A DNA stretch of 64,000 nucleotides from Symbiodinium natans (Eukaryota; Sar; Dinophyceae; Suessiales; Symbiodiniaceae): assembly GCA_905221605.1 (NCBI GenBank), contig CAJNDS010002183.1:538501-602500 (forward strand). The letters are read 5' to 3'. Below are positions 42,074 through 53,539 of the stretch, piece after piece (positions within the stretch are counted from its first letter, which is position 1; every line of letters begins with the position of its first letter). The notes beneath the pieces were generated by a model. The model did no database searches. It was not told the DNA's origin and worked only from the letters and a program-made list of their open reading frames with translations. Position numbers and translations under genes: made by a program.

Positions 42074-44863
42074 GCTGTCGAGCAGGTGCCCATGGTGGCT
42101 GCGGAGGTATCCGCTGAGGGCCTAGGGTTTAGGGTTTAGGGTTTAGGGTTTTAGGGTTTAGGGTTTAGGGTTTAGGGTTTAGGGTTTAGGGTTTAGGGTT
42201 TAGGGTTTAGGGTTTAGGGTTTAGGGCTCAATCCCCCTCAGCCCTTTTGCTTTGGCTTTCGGGTGTTGGGAGTTTGGGTTGGGGTTTGGGGCTTGGGGTT
42301 GTGTAGGATCCTCAACGGTGCCCTAGTTCCTTTTTTCCAAGTGTTAGGCACCAAGCCCTAAACCTCAAGGCCGACAAGCCCCCCAAAACGATAACCGCGT
42401 TCTTGCTGGATTGCTGCAGAACCTCAAGGTGTAGAGCACAGCGAAACAAGTTTGTTTGAAGTAGAACGCCGAAGCCATGATTTAGTTTGGGCATAGTTGA
42501 GCTTGCGGCTGTTCTCGTCAAGGCAGCAAAGGCCACCCAAGCCGAAGCAGATGCGGACCCAGAAAGCGATCAGGCCGAGAAAGGGCATGCACTGGCCACG
42601 CACTCCTGCGCGAACTTGATGCGGTACGCTGGGCCCTGCGAGGATGGTACTACCCAAAGGTCTTTTCCCACAAGTCTTGAACCCTAAAACCTTACCCTAG
42701 CCTAAGTACATAGGCTCCTAGACTAAGCCCTACACTCTAGACCCTAAACCCTAAACCCTGGATTCCTTGGGTCTCATTGGACCCTCCCTGGCTTTCAGGC
42801 CCTTCCCGAAGGGTTCTTCGATGATCCGGAGCAGGATGCGAAAGTGAGGGGAATGGAGGCAGGGGTCAGGGTTTCGGGTTTAAAGTTTAGGGTTTGGGTT
42901 TAGGGTTTGGGGATGATGTCCAGGGCAATCTCCACAGTAGGCACAGCAAAGCAGGGCCCGTTTAGCCTCCATCTCACAAACCCTAGCCCAGACCCCTGAG
43001 AGGATCCAAACCCAAGCCCTAAACCCTAAACCCTAAACCCTAAACCCTAAACCCTAACCCTTAATCCCCAACAAGCAGCAACCCTATACTACAATCGGGT
43101 CATCCTTAGGAACGCTTAAAGGGATCTACTTTTCTCGAATCCTCCTGGGAGGTCTCCGAGATGGCAGGCTCCCAAATGTAGGATCTTCGTTTTGGGGTAC
43201 CTAGTATACTACATGGCCCTTACTGCCATCCCGTTCCCCCCAACCAAGTTTAGGGTTTAGGGTTTAGGGTTTAGGGTTTAGGGCTTTAGGGTTTAGGGCT
43301 TTAGGGTTTAGGGTTTAGGGCTTAAGGGTAAAGGGTTTAGGGTTTAGGGTTTAGGGTTTAGGGTTTAGGATATTTCAGAGGAAACCCCGCAGAAGCCTCT
43401 TTCAAAACCTAAGCGCCAGCCCTAGACCCTGACCACTAAAACCCTAAACCCTACTCCGCTCGTAAATCTCTAACCCTTATTAGCCCTAAACTCAAAACCC
43501 CGACCACTAAACTACTGAAAAGCCACTAAACCCTAGCCTACTAAACCCTAGACCCTAAACGCCTTATAAAACCCTAAGACCCTAAACTCACTAAACCCCA
43601 AAACCTAAACCCTGAACCCTGAACCCTAAACCCTAAACCCTAAACCCTAAACCCTCACTGCTTTGTTGCATGCGCTTGCAGGCACCGTCTCGAAAGGCCG
43701 AGAGGGAGCTTGAGGAGGGCCTACGCAGTCAGACCCTGAGATTCTAGGGTTCTTAAATAGGGTTTAGGGTTTAGGGTTTAGGGTTTAGGGTTTAGGGTTT
43801 AGGGTTTAGGGTTTAGGGTTTAGGGTTTAGGGTTTAGGGTTTAGGGTACCTGGGGAACCTTAGGGAAGCTCAGGGAGCCTTAGGGAGTAGTGGGGAGTAT
43901 TAGGGAGCCAGACCCTGGGATATCCTGGTTGTGGCTTCAGGTTGAGGGTTTCAGGGCTTTAGGGTTTCGGGTTTTAGGGTTTATTTAGGGTTTAGGGGTT
44001 GATTTAGGGTTTTAGGGTTTATTTACGGTTTTAGGGTGTATTTGGGGTTTTAGGGGATTAGGGCTTAAGGATTTAGGATTTTCGAGGTTTCAGGGAGGGC
44101 TTAGGGGGTTCTATGACGACTGCACGGAGATGCAGACTCTGGCAGGGTTCGAAAGAGAGATGGCCGCCGAGCAAGAGAAAGCTGAGGAAACAAGGCAGCC
44201 CAGTGCTGGTAATAGTTGTAAGAGAGAAAAGGAGGGCCCCCTAGAAGGGAGCTTAATCTTATTCCCTATGTAACCCTTGTATATACCTTATATAGTCCTT
44301 CTATAGCTAAGTAGCCCCTAATTAAGCCCCAAAGTACCCCTAAGGTCTCTTTTTCAGGTACCTCCTTTGGTTCCTTGAGTGTCCGAGAGTATAGGGGGGG
44401 TTTCCGAAAGTAAGTGTACCTTATTGGGATCCTTCTATCAGGGGATCCTACTATTTGGGGGGTGTATATTAGGCCCTAAACCCCAGACCCTAAACCCGAA
44501 ACCCTAAACCCTAAACCCTAAACCCTTAGGGCCGATTAGGGGTCCTGTATTTTCGCAAACCGCATGTTGTTTCCCTCAACGTCATGGACAAGTCCCGGGG
44601 CCTCAACCCCATCTGCTGCGCTCCGAACCTCTGCTCCCCCAACCCGAAACACCCGAGGGTTTAGGGTTTAGGGTTTAGGGTTTAGGGTTTAGGGTTTAGG
44701 GTTTAGGGTTTAGGGTTTAGGGTTTAGGGTTTAGGGTTTAGGCCGAATATGCGCCCGCAGGCATGAGATCGACGAGAAAAAGTATGAAGTCTTGGCTGCG
44801 GAAGAAGAGGACCCAGTGTCAGAAGCTGCGTCCCTCGCAATTGCAGGAAGGCTGGGAAGCTAG
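42074..44863 (+). CDS. ZNF830/CCDC16-like protein, C-terminal half
   Basis: Exons 42074-42106 (AVEQVPMVAAE), 42523-42573 (AAKATQAEADADPESDQ), 42799-42858 (ALPEGFFDDPEQDAKVRGME), 43682-43718 (APSRKAERELEEG), 44146-44194 (FEREMAAEQEKAEETR) and 44761-44863 (HEIDEKKYEVLAAEEEDP, TAG 44861-44863). The last four join in phase with GC donors at 42859, 43719 and 44195. LPxxFFDDPExDAxVR followed by AP, a WxxF-like helix and an EIDE segment matches my memory of the ZNF830 (CCDC16) C-terminal region, a pre-mRNA splicing/DNA-damage related nuclear protein. The N-terminal zinc finger was not found, so the assignment rests on the C-terminal half. Confidence 0.58.
42122..42227 (+). repeat. TTTAGGG array
   Basis: Fifteen units 15 bp after the exon ending at 42106. 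Confidence 0.92.
43250..43372 (+). repeat. TTTAGGG array
   Basis: Degenerate, with two GCTTTAGGG inserts; lies in the intron 42859-43681 whose 3' part carries CCCTAAA units at about 43607-43655. Confidence 0.88.
43757..43847 (+). repeat. TTTAGGG array
   Basis: Thirteen units in the intron 43719-44145. Confidence 0.92.
44654..44743 (+). repeat. TTTAGGG array close to a 3' splice site
   Basis: Twelve units ending 18 bp before the acceptor of the exon at 44761. Confidence 0.92.
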
Positions 44864-44934
44864 CCGGTATTTAGGGCTTAGAGGGTTTACATAGGGATTA
44901 GGGTTTAGTTTCCTTGCTGGTAAGTTCCGACTAT

Positions 44935-45028
44935 TTGCTTAAGAACCCCCCCTTCAAACAAAACAATCATAATCCCTACATTGCCCTTACAAGACAGGAC
45001 ATGTTTTTGGTGGGGGTTCTTAAGCAAA
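44935..45028. mobile_element. Family D inverted-repeat element
   Basis: Ends TTGCTTAAGAACCCCCCC and GGGGGTTCTTAAGCAAAA. Followed by TGTAG, which can serve as a 3' splice site for the exon at about 45034. Other copies: 47507-47770 and 51661-51738. Confidence 0.8.
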
Positions 45029-45033
45029 ATGTA

Positions 45034-48000
45034 GGCTTGTGCGCAGCCACTCAGCAGGAGTTTCAGACGCAGCTCCAGTCTCGACTGGTGAAGCTTCGGG
45101 AAGCGGCCAGTGCTAGATTGAAAGGCAGGAGCCTGTGAACGCGCTCAGTTCAGGGCTTTGGGTTTGGGGCTGCATTGCTAGAATTACTGGGGCCACTATT
45201 GTTCGACCATTATTACGATGATTACTCATTGCGATCATTTGTGCACCCAGGGAGCCCTACACCCCCTTCATTAAGGACTGATACCTTAACTTCTATAGGG
45301 ATCCTTGATATGAGTTAAGGTATATCTTTCTTAACTAAGGGATCTACCTCAACTTATGTAAAGGTCCTGAATATGATTTAAGGTCTAGCTTCCTTAATTA
45401 AAGGGCTGTAGAGCCCTTCGTGCATGTCAGCAGCGTTGCTCAAGATGGGCATGGAGCTGTAAGACACGGCGCCAGCCCGTAGGAATGGAAGGACTGGGAG
45501 GCGCTGGGCTGGAATCTGATCTGCTCTCCCAAGGAGACGGTGAGTGGCTTCCTTTATAAGGATTTGGGGATCTAGGTTCAGTTTTCATCCCCCGGCTATG
45601 AGGATACTTATATATATATATATATGTATAGACATATATAGACATAGACTCGGGCCCCTACTTCCCTGCTAAAGCTAACCCGAAGCCCCAACATCCCCAA
45701 GCCCTAAGAGCCCTAAACCCCTAAACCCTAAATCCCGAACCCTAAGAACCCTAAGAACCCTAAGAACCCTAAGAACCCTAAGAACCCTCAGAACCCTAAA
45801 AACCCTAAGAACCCTAAGAACCCTAAGAACCGTAAGAACCCTAAGAACCCTAAGAACCCTAAGAGCCCTCAGAACCCTAAGAACTTGCGAGGAGATGCAG
45901 AGTCACCCAGAACTGCCCACGCAGAGAACAACTCTGCCTCGGAGAGCCCCAAGCCGCTTCTGGTATCCAGGTAGAGCCTTAGGAGATTTTTGAGGTTTAG
46001 GGTTTAGGGTTTCGGGTTTAGGGTTTAGGGTTTAGGGTTTAGGGTTTAGGGTTTAGCCTTCTTGTGGGGTGGTTTAGGGAGTAGTGTTTTGAGGAGTAGG
46101 AGCCGAGGAGATGTTTTAAGTTGCCCCTTTTTGAGGGTTTAGGGTTCCGGAGTTTGATGTTGTCTTTTTCGGGGGGTTTAGGGACAATGTAAATTCTCCT
46201 TTGTTGGGGTGCAAGGGACTTCACATTATTGTCTCCTTTTGGGCTGAAGGGGATTGACCTTTGCAATCCTGGCAGTTTCAGAGGATTTCTTGTTGAAACT
46301 TTCAGGCCTTGTAACGGGCCACCCTAGCTATGGCCCTATATCGCCCTATATATATACCCTTTAAAGGATTACATGGGGTACCTCACTCCCCCCATCCCCT
46401 ACTAGCCAACAGTAAGGTATGGGAGGCGGGAGAGATTGAGACCCGCCTGCGCAAGCACGCGTTGGAGCTTACAGAGCCGGCAATCTCACGAACTGTCTTC
46501 TTCGAGGGAAAGCTTCGCGAAGTGCGGGCGTCGGCCGAGCGCAACGCGGAGAATCTAAAGCAGCTGCACCAGCAGCTCGCCAGCCAGGAAAGCTTGAAGA
46601 AGACCATTGACTCCTTCCGATCTGAGCTTTGTGACTGGGATAAGGAGCGGCGAGACCACGAGCACCTCCTGAACGAGAAAACCTGCCTGCAGGAGAATGA
46701 GCTTAGTGCCCTCCGTAAGATGATTGAGGTGCAAGGCTACTCAACAGACGCGTGCCAGCGCGGTCTTAAGAATGTAGGCGACCTGCTTGCAGCAACAAAA
46801 GATGAAGTGTCACAGCTGCGTGACTACTGCTGCGAAAGGGTCGACGTGAACAGGGACAAGATCATGAAGCTGAGAGATGAGATAGAGTCAAAGTTGGCAG
46901 CAAGTGAAAGTACCCAGTTCAAGCTTCAAGACGATGTCACGAACCTTTGTGGTACTTTACTATAACTTTAGATCTTTAGCCTTTTTGGGATTATTGGGTT
47001 TCTTAGTAAGGCAGCTAAGATTCTTAATTTATAGCTACCCTCCTAAGTGCAGCCAAGGAACATGGCCACTGTCTTTGCCCACCTGAAGTCGGAGATGGAG
47101 CGTATTGGATTGGTCACAGCGGAAGCTTGCTGTTGGTTAGTACAGGGAATGAGGGAATGAGGTACCCTATACCCCCCTTAATATACCTTTAAAGGAATTA
47201 TATAGGGTACCCTATATATATATATATATATATACCCTTCAAGGGTATATAGGGTACCCTATATATATATATACCCTTTAAGGGATTTTATAGGGTACCT
47301 CCTTCCCTCATTCCCTACGAACCCAACAGTAAGGAAAGCATGGAGAGTGTCGCCGACCTCTGGCGAGCAAAAGCCTCAGCGGCCAGTGTAGAGGACAGGG
47401 TTTAGGGTTTAGGGTTAAGGGTTTAGGGTTCAGGGTTGAGGGTTTACGGTTGAGGGTTTAGAGTTTAGGGTTTAGGGTTTAGGGTTTAGGGTTTAGGGTT
47501 CACACTTTGCTTAAGAACCCCCCCTCCCCCACAAAATATAAAACATTCTTCCCTACAAGGTAATAGAGGGATCTCGATATATATATATATATATATAGAT
47601 ACATATATATATATATATGCTCACCCCCCCCCCCCATGATCCACGTTTCTGCTTGGAAGCAGATGGATCTTGGAAGGAGAGGGGGGGCTATGAGCATATA
47701 TATATATATATATTACGTTTTTTGATTATATATATATTTTTTTTTTTTGTGCGGGGGGTTCTTAAGCAATAGTAGAGGAGCAGCAGCAGACCTTCATCGA
47801 GTTTCAGCGCAACCTTTCCGATGCTGTGGCTGCCCTCAGGACGTGGGCAGGGTAAATCGCCCTAGCCTCGCACTCAACGGGGCACCAACATGTGGAGTAG
47901 GCTTTGCTGTCCACTTCTTTAAGCTACAGCAGGATAACTACAGGGCCTCAGCAAAAGGACTTCGATAAAAACGACAGGATGAAAAACATGATGCCTCTGG

Positions 48001-51000
48001 TCCTAATTCCTAGAACCTGATGCCCTTGCTCAACCCCTATAGTAGAACTTAGAAGCCAAAAAGTTGGAAACTCAATAGCCCCAATCCCTAAGAGTAACGT
48101 ACAGGGAATCCCAGCACTATTTGGCCGTAAAAAGGTTTCCAACTTTTTGGGTTTTACTGTACTCACCTAAACCTCCCTATGGAGCAGGCATTGCCCTAGT
48201 TCTGCACTAAACCATGTCAACCCTAACCCTTGTAAAACCTATAAACCCTGTAAACCCTTAAAAACCCCTAAAAACCTCTAAACCCTAAACCCTAAACCCT
48301 AAACCCTAAACCCTAAACCCTAAACCCTAAACCAGACTCCGGGTCGACCACGTCGTGGATGAAGTGAAGGGCCACTTTCAGACTGCCGTGCGAGTCTAGG
48401 TAGGTCGTTGGGAAGCTTTACATGCATTTCCCCTTGTTGGGTTTAAAGTTTAGAGTTTACGGTTTAGGGTTAGGGTTTAGGGTTTAGGGTTTAGGGTTCA
48501 GGGTTTAGGGTTTAGGGTTTAGGGTTTAGGGTTTCGGGCTCTTTTCGTTGAGAGTTGAGAGAGGACCTTGTGGTACTTCTCCCAAGTGGCCAACTTAGGA
48601 GTGATCTCAACATCCACCTCCAAGCAGATCTCAAGCATGCGCACACAGTACTCCGAGGCGCGGAGGGTCTCTTGGGGGCGTTCCAGGGTTTAGGGTTTAG
48701 GGGTGGGATGTTCCCCCTCATACCTAACAGTCCTTAATAGGGATTCTAGTACCCGCATTAGAATCCCTAGACTGTTAGTATAATAAGGAGGAACATCCCA
48801 AGGTTTGAGGGTTGAGAGTTAGTCTTTAGGGTTTTGAGGGGATTTAGGGACTTGTGGTTTAGTGCTTTGGGCAGGATCGACCTTTAGATTGCGGTTGTTA
48901 GAAAACCCCTTGCGACCTACAGGCGAAGTTTTTCCCCGCTAGCAACCCTCTAGCTGATAGTCCTTGTTGTAACCCCCGTAAAGTCTATACTCAACCAAAC
49001 AGGGACCCCCCCCCCCTGTATACACCACAATACGAGAATCCTTCTCATAGGAACCCCCCCCCAAAAAAAAAATGTACACCTATGGAGAAAACCCCTAGGC
49101 CGTAAGCCGCACATGAACATCCTGTAGCCAGGAACCCCCAAAAGGGTACACCTAAATTCAGGAAAACCCTAAACCCTACGCCGCACATGAGCATCCTGTA
49201 GCCAGGACATTGGCAGATTGGACGAGGTCACTTGGCTTTCTCCTGGCTGGCTCTTAGAGGACTTCATAGCCCTTTGGGGTTTTGCTCGAAACTACACGAA
49301 GGAGCCTAAAAGTTCAGGGTTTAGGGTTTAGGGTTTAGGGTCCTTTGTTGTTCGGATTCAGAAATCAGCCAAGGTCATGCAGCAGAACGAGAGCCTCAGC
49401 CAAGTGATCCGCGGCGGCGAGGATCAGGCGCGTGTGCAGCTCCAGAAGCTGCAGGAAGACTTCGACAAGCAGATCCAGGAGTTCGGGGGGGGCACATCCT
49501 ACTTTAGGGTTTAGGGTTTAGGGTTCATTGTAATTACGTATGAATCCATAATACCTGCACTGATCACCCAGTTATGACCACATTTGGGTTATAAGTACAG
49601 TTATAATGGGTTATTCAGTACCATGAACCTCCAAGTAAGGGTCCACGTACCTAAGTAGGGAGTACTATGTAGGGACTGTTGGGGCCCAAGTATGTAATAG
49701 TGAGGTACATGGACCCTTAGGGACATGTTCGAGCTTCGACGTAGGGTGCTGTGCTGTGTGATGTTCTGCGTCGCAAAAAGAAACCCGGAAAATTCGCAGA
49801 AGCCCCTAATGGCTGGTTGTCCATTTACGGATCCCTTGGGGTACCCGAAAAGGAATCAGAATTTTGACAGCCACCCTAATGATCCCTATATGAACATGAA
49901 AGCCTGCAAGCCCGACAAGCCATACAAACCCCAAGGCCCTAAGCCCAAGCCCTAAAGCCCTCCGAGTTGAATCCCTTAGCCCTAAACTGTGAAAGCTAAA
50001 CCCGAAACGCCCTCAACACTTAGGGTTTAGGGTTTAGGGTTTAGGGTTTAGGGTTCAGGGGCACCCTAAACTCTACAACCCCTGAGCTTAAGGGTAAATC
50101 TAATGGAAGACAAGGTGCCCAAACCCCTCATTCCCGACTCAGAGCCAGCAGGTAAGCCCTTCTTGAGGAGCTAAGACTGGGCTTAGAGAAGAAAGTGAAG
50201 ATAGACCCAGTGAGCGAGCAGTACGTCGTGGAGGCAGGGAGTTTGCGGTTCAGTGTTCAGGGCCTATAGCTTTACTATTATTCTTTCTTAAGCCCCCTTA
50301 ACCCTAAACCCTAAAGCCTAAACCCTAAACCCTAAACCCTAAACCCTAAACCCTAAAAACCCTAAACCCTAAAAACCCTAAACCCTAAAAACCCTAAACC
50401 CTAAACCCTACGCCCTCAACCCACAGGTCCAGCAACTGCGACGAGCCTGGAAGGACCACGAGGAGCATCTGGCCTCACATGACCGGGCGCGGTCCTTGGA
50501 GACTGGGCCACAAAGCCCTTGCGGGGGTCCTTTTTTGGGTTTAGGGTTTAGGGTTTAGGGTTTAGGGTTCAGGGTTTAGGGTTTAGGGGTTTGGGGTTGG
50601 AGGTTGGGGTTTGGGGCTTTGGGGCTTTGGGGTTTGGGGTTGGGGTTTGGGGTTTTGGGGTTTGGGGCTTCGGGTTGTTTAGGGCCTAGAGTGGCTCTTA
50701 AGCCTTAAAGGCTTAACAGGGGGACCCTTTTTTGCCCTTTTTTTGTTGAGGCTGTATGTTGAATCCTAAACCCGAAACCCTAAACCCTAAACCGCCCCAT
50801 CCCCCCCTCACCCCCCCTCCAAAAAAAGAACTGATAAAAATATCAACATGAAAAAGGGCCAAAAAATCAGACGGGGGTAACAAACAGATGTTCACCCCTT
50901 AAAAAGTTTCACAAGGGCTTACCATAGGAATGTATAGGAGGGTTGAGAATTTCAGGGTGTAGGGTCTCAGGGTTCAGAGCTTCGGGGCGCTTGGTAAACC

Positions 51001-52940
51001 CCAAGCCCTCAAACTCGCAGATCAATAATCAGAGTCTCAACAAAAGGGGAGCATGATCCCAGGGTAGTGGTAACTGTGGGATGCAAGTAAGGCCTGGGAC
51101 CACAACTTACATGATAAGCTTGCTTGCGTTCATTGCACTGTACTGAATTTTTGATTCATAACACGCTATTCGTTTTTTGTACAAACGCATGAACGATTCA
51201 TATTAAAGATCTTTGATTTGATTCATTTTTTTTCTTGTAAAGAATTGGGAACAATGTGAACTTTGTATTTTTCCAGCATTTGACAGCACGTGATCGCATC
51301 TGACTTGGATCAAATGCAGCTGTCAACCCACGCATAGAGCCTGGAGTGTTTAGAGATGGGTTGGCTCGCCTGCAAATTCGACCCTAAACCCTAAACCCTA
51401 AACCCTGAACCCTGAAACCTAAACCCTCAACCCTAAACCCTAAACCCTGCGACTCAAGGAGAGGGATGCCATGTACGCCATCGTGGAGAGTCAGCTTATC
51501 GCAGCACAGATGAACGTCCAGGACGACCAGGATCGGAAGCTGGGTTTAGGATTTAGGGTTTAGGGTTTAGGGTTTCGGGTTTCGGGTTTCGGGTTTAGGC
51601 TTTGCGGTTTGGGGTTTGGGGTTTAGGGTTTAGGGCTTAGGGTTTAGGGTTTTGTGTTAAGGGCTTAAGAACAAAAAACAAAATCTTTCTTATAAGGGTA
51701 ATGTAGGGATTTTTTTGGGGGGAGGGTTCTTAAGCAAGTAGTAGTGAGTGGGCATGCTTTGGCATCTTTTACAGGTTGCCCCTCTTGGCTTTGAAGCCCT
51801 AAAGCCTAAAACCCTAAACCCTAAAACCTAAACCCGAAACCCTAGACCCTTATGTTTACCAATACTGTTCAGCCTGGGGCAGCTTTGAAAACTAGCCGAG
51901 GAAGAACGTGGCGCTCTTTGGCTGTAAGCCCGAGAAGGGGGCGGGAGAGGGGCTCCTTCCCAACATCGACCAGACCCCTCGGAAGAAAGAGGTGTCCAGG
52001 CAGGACCTTTGGATATTCTTTCCACACATATCTTTGCTTTTCGGTTGAGGGTTTAGAGTTTAGGGTTAGGGTTTAGGGTTTAATCTCCTTTCGCGCAACC
52101 TAGGTCAAGGCAGCAGCTCCCATTATCTCCCTGGATAAGCGCTGCCTGTCCTGCTGCAGTAACACTGGAACCGTCCTGGCAGGGTTCAAGATCCTAGGTT
52201 GGCTTTTGGGAACCTAAACCCTGGATCCTTAACCCTAAACCCTAAACCCTAAACCCTAAACCCTAAACCCTAAACCCTAAACCCTAAACCCTAAACCCTA
52301 AACCCTAAACCCTAGACCCTAGACCCTAGACCCTAGACCCTAGACCCAAACCCTTAACCCTTACCCGAAAGCCCAAAACCCTTTTTCAAAGGGTTCAAGG
52401 GCCAACCCAGGATCGCGTGCTTGAACTACACGCCCGGCCCTGTGGAGTACCACAAGGTACTTGGAGGTTAACCCAATAGCAACTGTACTTATAACCCAAT
52501 TTAGGGTTTAGGGTTAAGGTTTAGGGTTTAGGGTTTAGGTTTAGGGTTTAGGGTTGAGGGATAATATCTGTACTTACAACCCAATTATGACCATGTTAGG
52601 GCACTTAAGGGGCTTATAAGTGGGTTTTAGGTACAGTTATAGAGTACCATGAACCACAAGGTGTCCGTGCAACAACGGGATGAGCCAGGGGGAGCATTGC
52701 AGGGGCCATGTATGACGTAGCCAGGGCGGGAAGCCCGAAGCCCTGAGTTTAGGGTTTAGGGTTTAGGGTTTAGGGTTTAGGGTTTAGGGTACAGGGCTGA
52801 CCCCGAACCCTGTAAGTAACCTGGACATCTTGTAGTTGTAGAAAGCCGAGGTCGCCTACTCTCGGGCGGAGCTCCTCCAATTGCAGGCAAAGCTGCTCGA
52901 CCAAGCGAAAGACCAGATGCAGCGAGCGGCGGGCGTGTGA
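45034..52940 (+). CDS. Long coiled-coil protein with a CLSC...FKIACLNY motif
   Basis: Exons: about 45034-45129 (EFQTQLQSRLVKLREAASAR), 45483-45539 (EWKDWEALGWNLIC, donor GTGAGT), about 45892-45970, 46413-46951 (the longest, about 180 codons), 47048-47135, 47330-47399, about 47776-47851 (EEQQQTFIEFQRNLSDAV), 48336-48393, 49362-about 49490 (KVMQQNESLSQVIRGGEDQ), 50176-50233, 50427-about 50500, 51459-51543, 52104-52189, 52411-52456 and 52842-52940 (TGA 52938-52940). Most sequence is heptad-like and rich in E, K, Q and L. Near the C-terminus SLDKRCLSC, then VLAGFK and IACLNYTPGPVEYHK form a compact Cys motif. I think similar motifs occur in ciliary coiled-coil proteins, but that is from memory. 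A GA donor at 52190 is needed to join FK to IACLNY. Several joins are verified in phase; others are open. Confidence 0.62.
45271..45408. mobile_element. Family E inverted-repeat element
   Basis: CCTTAATTAAAGG-type cores with GATATGAGTTAAGGTATAT and ACCTCAACTTATGTAAAGG arms, as at 14981-15123. Confidence 0.6.
45735..45888 (-). repeat. CCCTAAGAA nine-base array
   Basis: About 17 units of AACCCTAAG, another expanded telomere-like unit. Intronic, directly upstream of a candidate exon. Confidence 0.88.
46020..46056 (+). repeat. TTTAGGG stretch
   Basis: Five units within the intron after the exon ending at 45970. The rest of 46057-46320 is unique or AT-balanced sequence without a supported exon. 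Confidence 0.8.
46320..46412. mobile_element. Family A inverted-repeat element ending at a 3' splice site
   Basis: CCACCCTAGCTATGGCCC on the left, GGGGTACCTCACTCCCCC and CCCTACTAGCCAACAG on the right; the terminal CAACAG is the acceptor of the long exon at 46413. The left half is diverged. Confidence 0.6.
47136..47329. mobile_element. Family A element that constitutes an entire intron
   Basis: The intron starts GTTAGTACAGGGAATGAGGG and ends TCATTCCCTACGAACCCAACAG. These ends are inverted repeats of each other, with the pairing continuing into GGTACCCTATA/TATAGGGTACC. Removing it joins TGT-TG to T-AAG in the coiled-coil frame (EACC, then KESMESVADLW). Almost no intron sequence lies outside the element. 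Confidence 0.82.
47507..47770. mobile_element. Family D inverted-repeat element with an AT-rich core
   Basis: TTTGCTTAAGAACCCCCCCT on the left, GGGGGGTTCTTAAGCAA on the right. TATATA microsatellites at 47579-47620 and 47695-47740 lie inside. Followed by TAGTAG, used as acceptor by the next exon. Confidence 0.78.
48541..48671 (-). CDS. Possible minus-strand exon inside an intron of the coiled-coil gene
   Basis: The minus strand reads ETLRASEYCVRMLEICLEVD, then TPKLATWEKYHKVLSQLS, with strong G/C third positions. The plus strand of the same bases is also open (EDLVVLLPSGQLRSDLNIHL) and lies between exons ending 48393 and starting 49362 that already join in phase. I cannot decide between a plus-strand exon, an overlapping minus-strand exon, or a displaced exon copy. 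Candidate splice sites exist for both strands. Confidence 0.25.
48705..48799. mobile_element. Family C inverted-repeat element
   Basis: GGGATGTTCCCCCTCATACC on the left, TATAATAAGGAGGAACATCCC on the right, with GGGATTCTAGTA/TAGAATCCC inner arms. Confidence 0.85.
49522..49637. mobile_element. Family B inverted-repeat element, diverged left end
   Basis: Right end GTACCATGAACCTCCAAGTA is intact. The left end has decayed to GTTCATTGTAATTACG. Confidence 0.65.
51661..51738. mobile_element. Family D inverted-repeat element
   Basis: GCTTAAGAACAAAAAACAAA on the left and GGAGGGTTCTTAAGCAAG on the right; inner TCTTTCTTATAAGGGTAATGTAGG as in the other copies. Intronic. Confidence 0.7.
52228..52345 (-). 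repeat. CCCTAAA array with a CCCTAGA block
   Basis: Twelve CCCTAAA units followed by six CCCTAGA units (TCTAGGG), in the intron 52190-52410 of the coiled-coil gene. Confidence 0.9.
52457..52660. mobile_element. Family B element at an exon edge, carrying TTTAGGG inserts
   Basis: Begins GTACTTGGAGGTTAACCC directly after exon codon AAG (52456) and ends GAGTACCATGAACCACAAG. ACCACAAG occurs immediately before it (52449-52456) and at its end (52653-52660), which may be a target duplication or partly the element's own CCAAG end. Degenerate TTTAGGG sequence (52500-52560) sits inside. The following bases could be a short exon, or the intron may run on to 52841. Confidence 0.65.
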
Positions 52941-53539
52941 AAAACAAGCCGACCTCCCCGAAGTTTCGGGGTAGGGTTTGGGGTTTAGGGTTTAGGTTTA
53001 GGGTGTTTAGGGTTTAGGACTCAAGGGTTTTGGGTTTAGGCTTAACGCTAAACCCTAAGCCGTCTAGACCCCAACCCCAGAGGGCTGTAAAGGTGCTTTT
53101 GCTTTCTTCCATGCATCTGAGCCTACCAGCCGTTGTGTATGTGTTCACATGGATGCACGGCCGTCTCGTAGCACGAAAAGTAGCTACATTGATACATCTC
53201 CAGGATGATAAGGCAGAGACATGTTGCTCCCTCCATCCCCCAAACCCTATACCCAAATTAAACCCTAAACCCTAAACCCTAAACCCTAAACCCTAAACCC
53301 TAAACCCTCAACCCTAATGCGTATGTACAATCTCGGGCGAAACAGAGCAGATCTGAGTTTGTGAGATTCGCGCTCGGATTGCTAGGAACTTTGCCGGATG
53401 TGTACAGAAGAACCTGCTTATTTCGCAGCAAAAGTAGGGGATACACTTGTGGACTTCCTTCATTGCGCATTACAGCAGTTTGGGGTTTCTTCGGGGTATC
53501 CGATTTTGAGGCAATACCCATCTTGAGGCTAGACACTAG

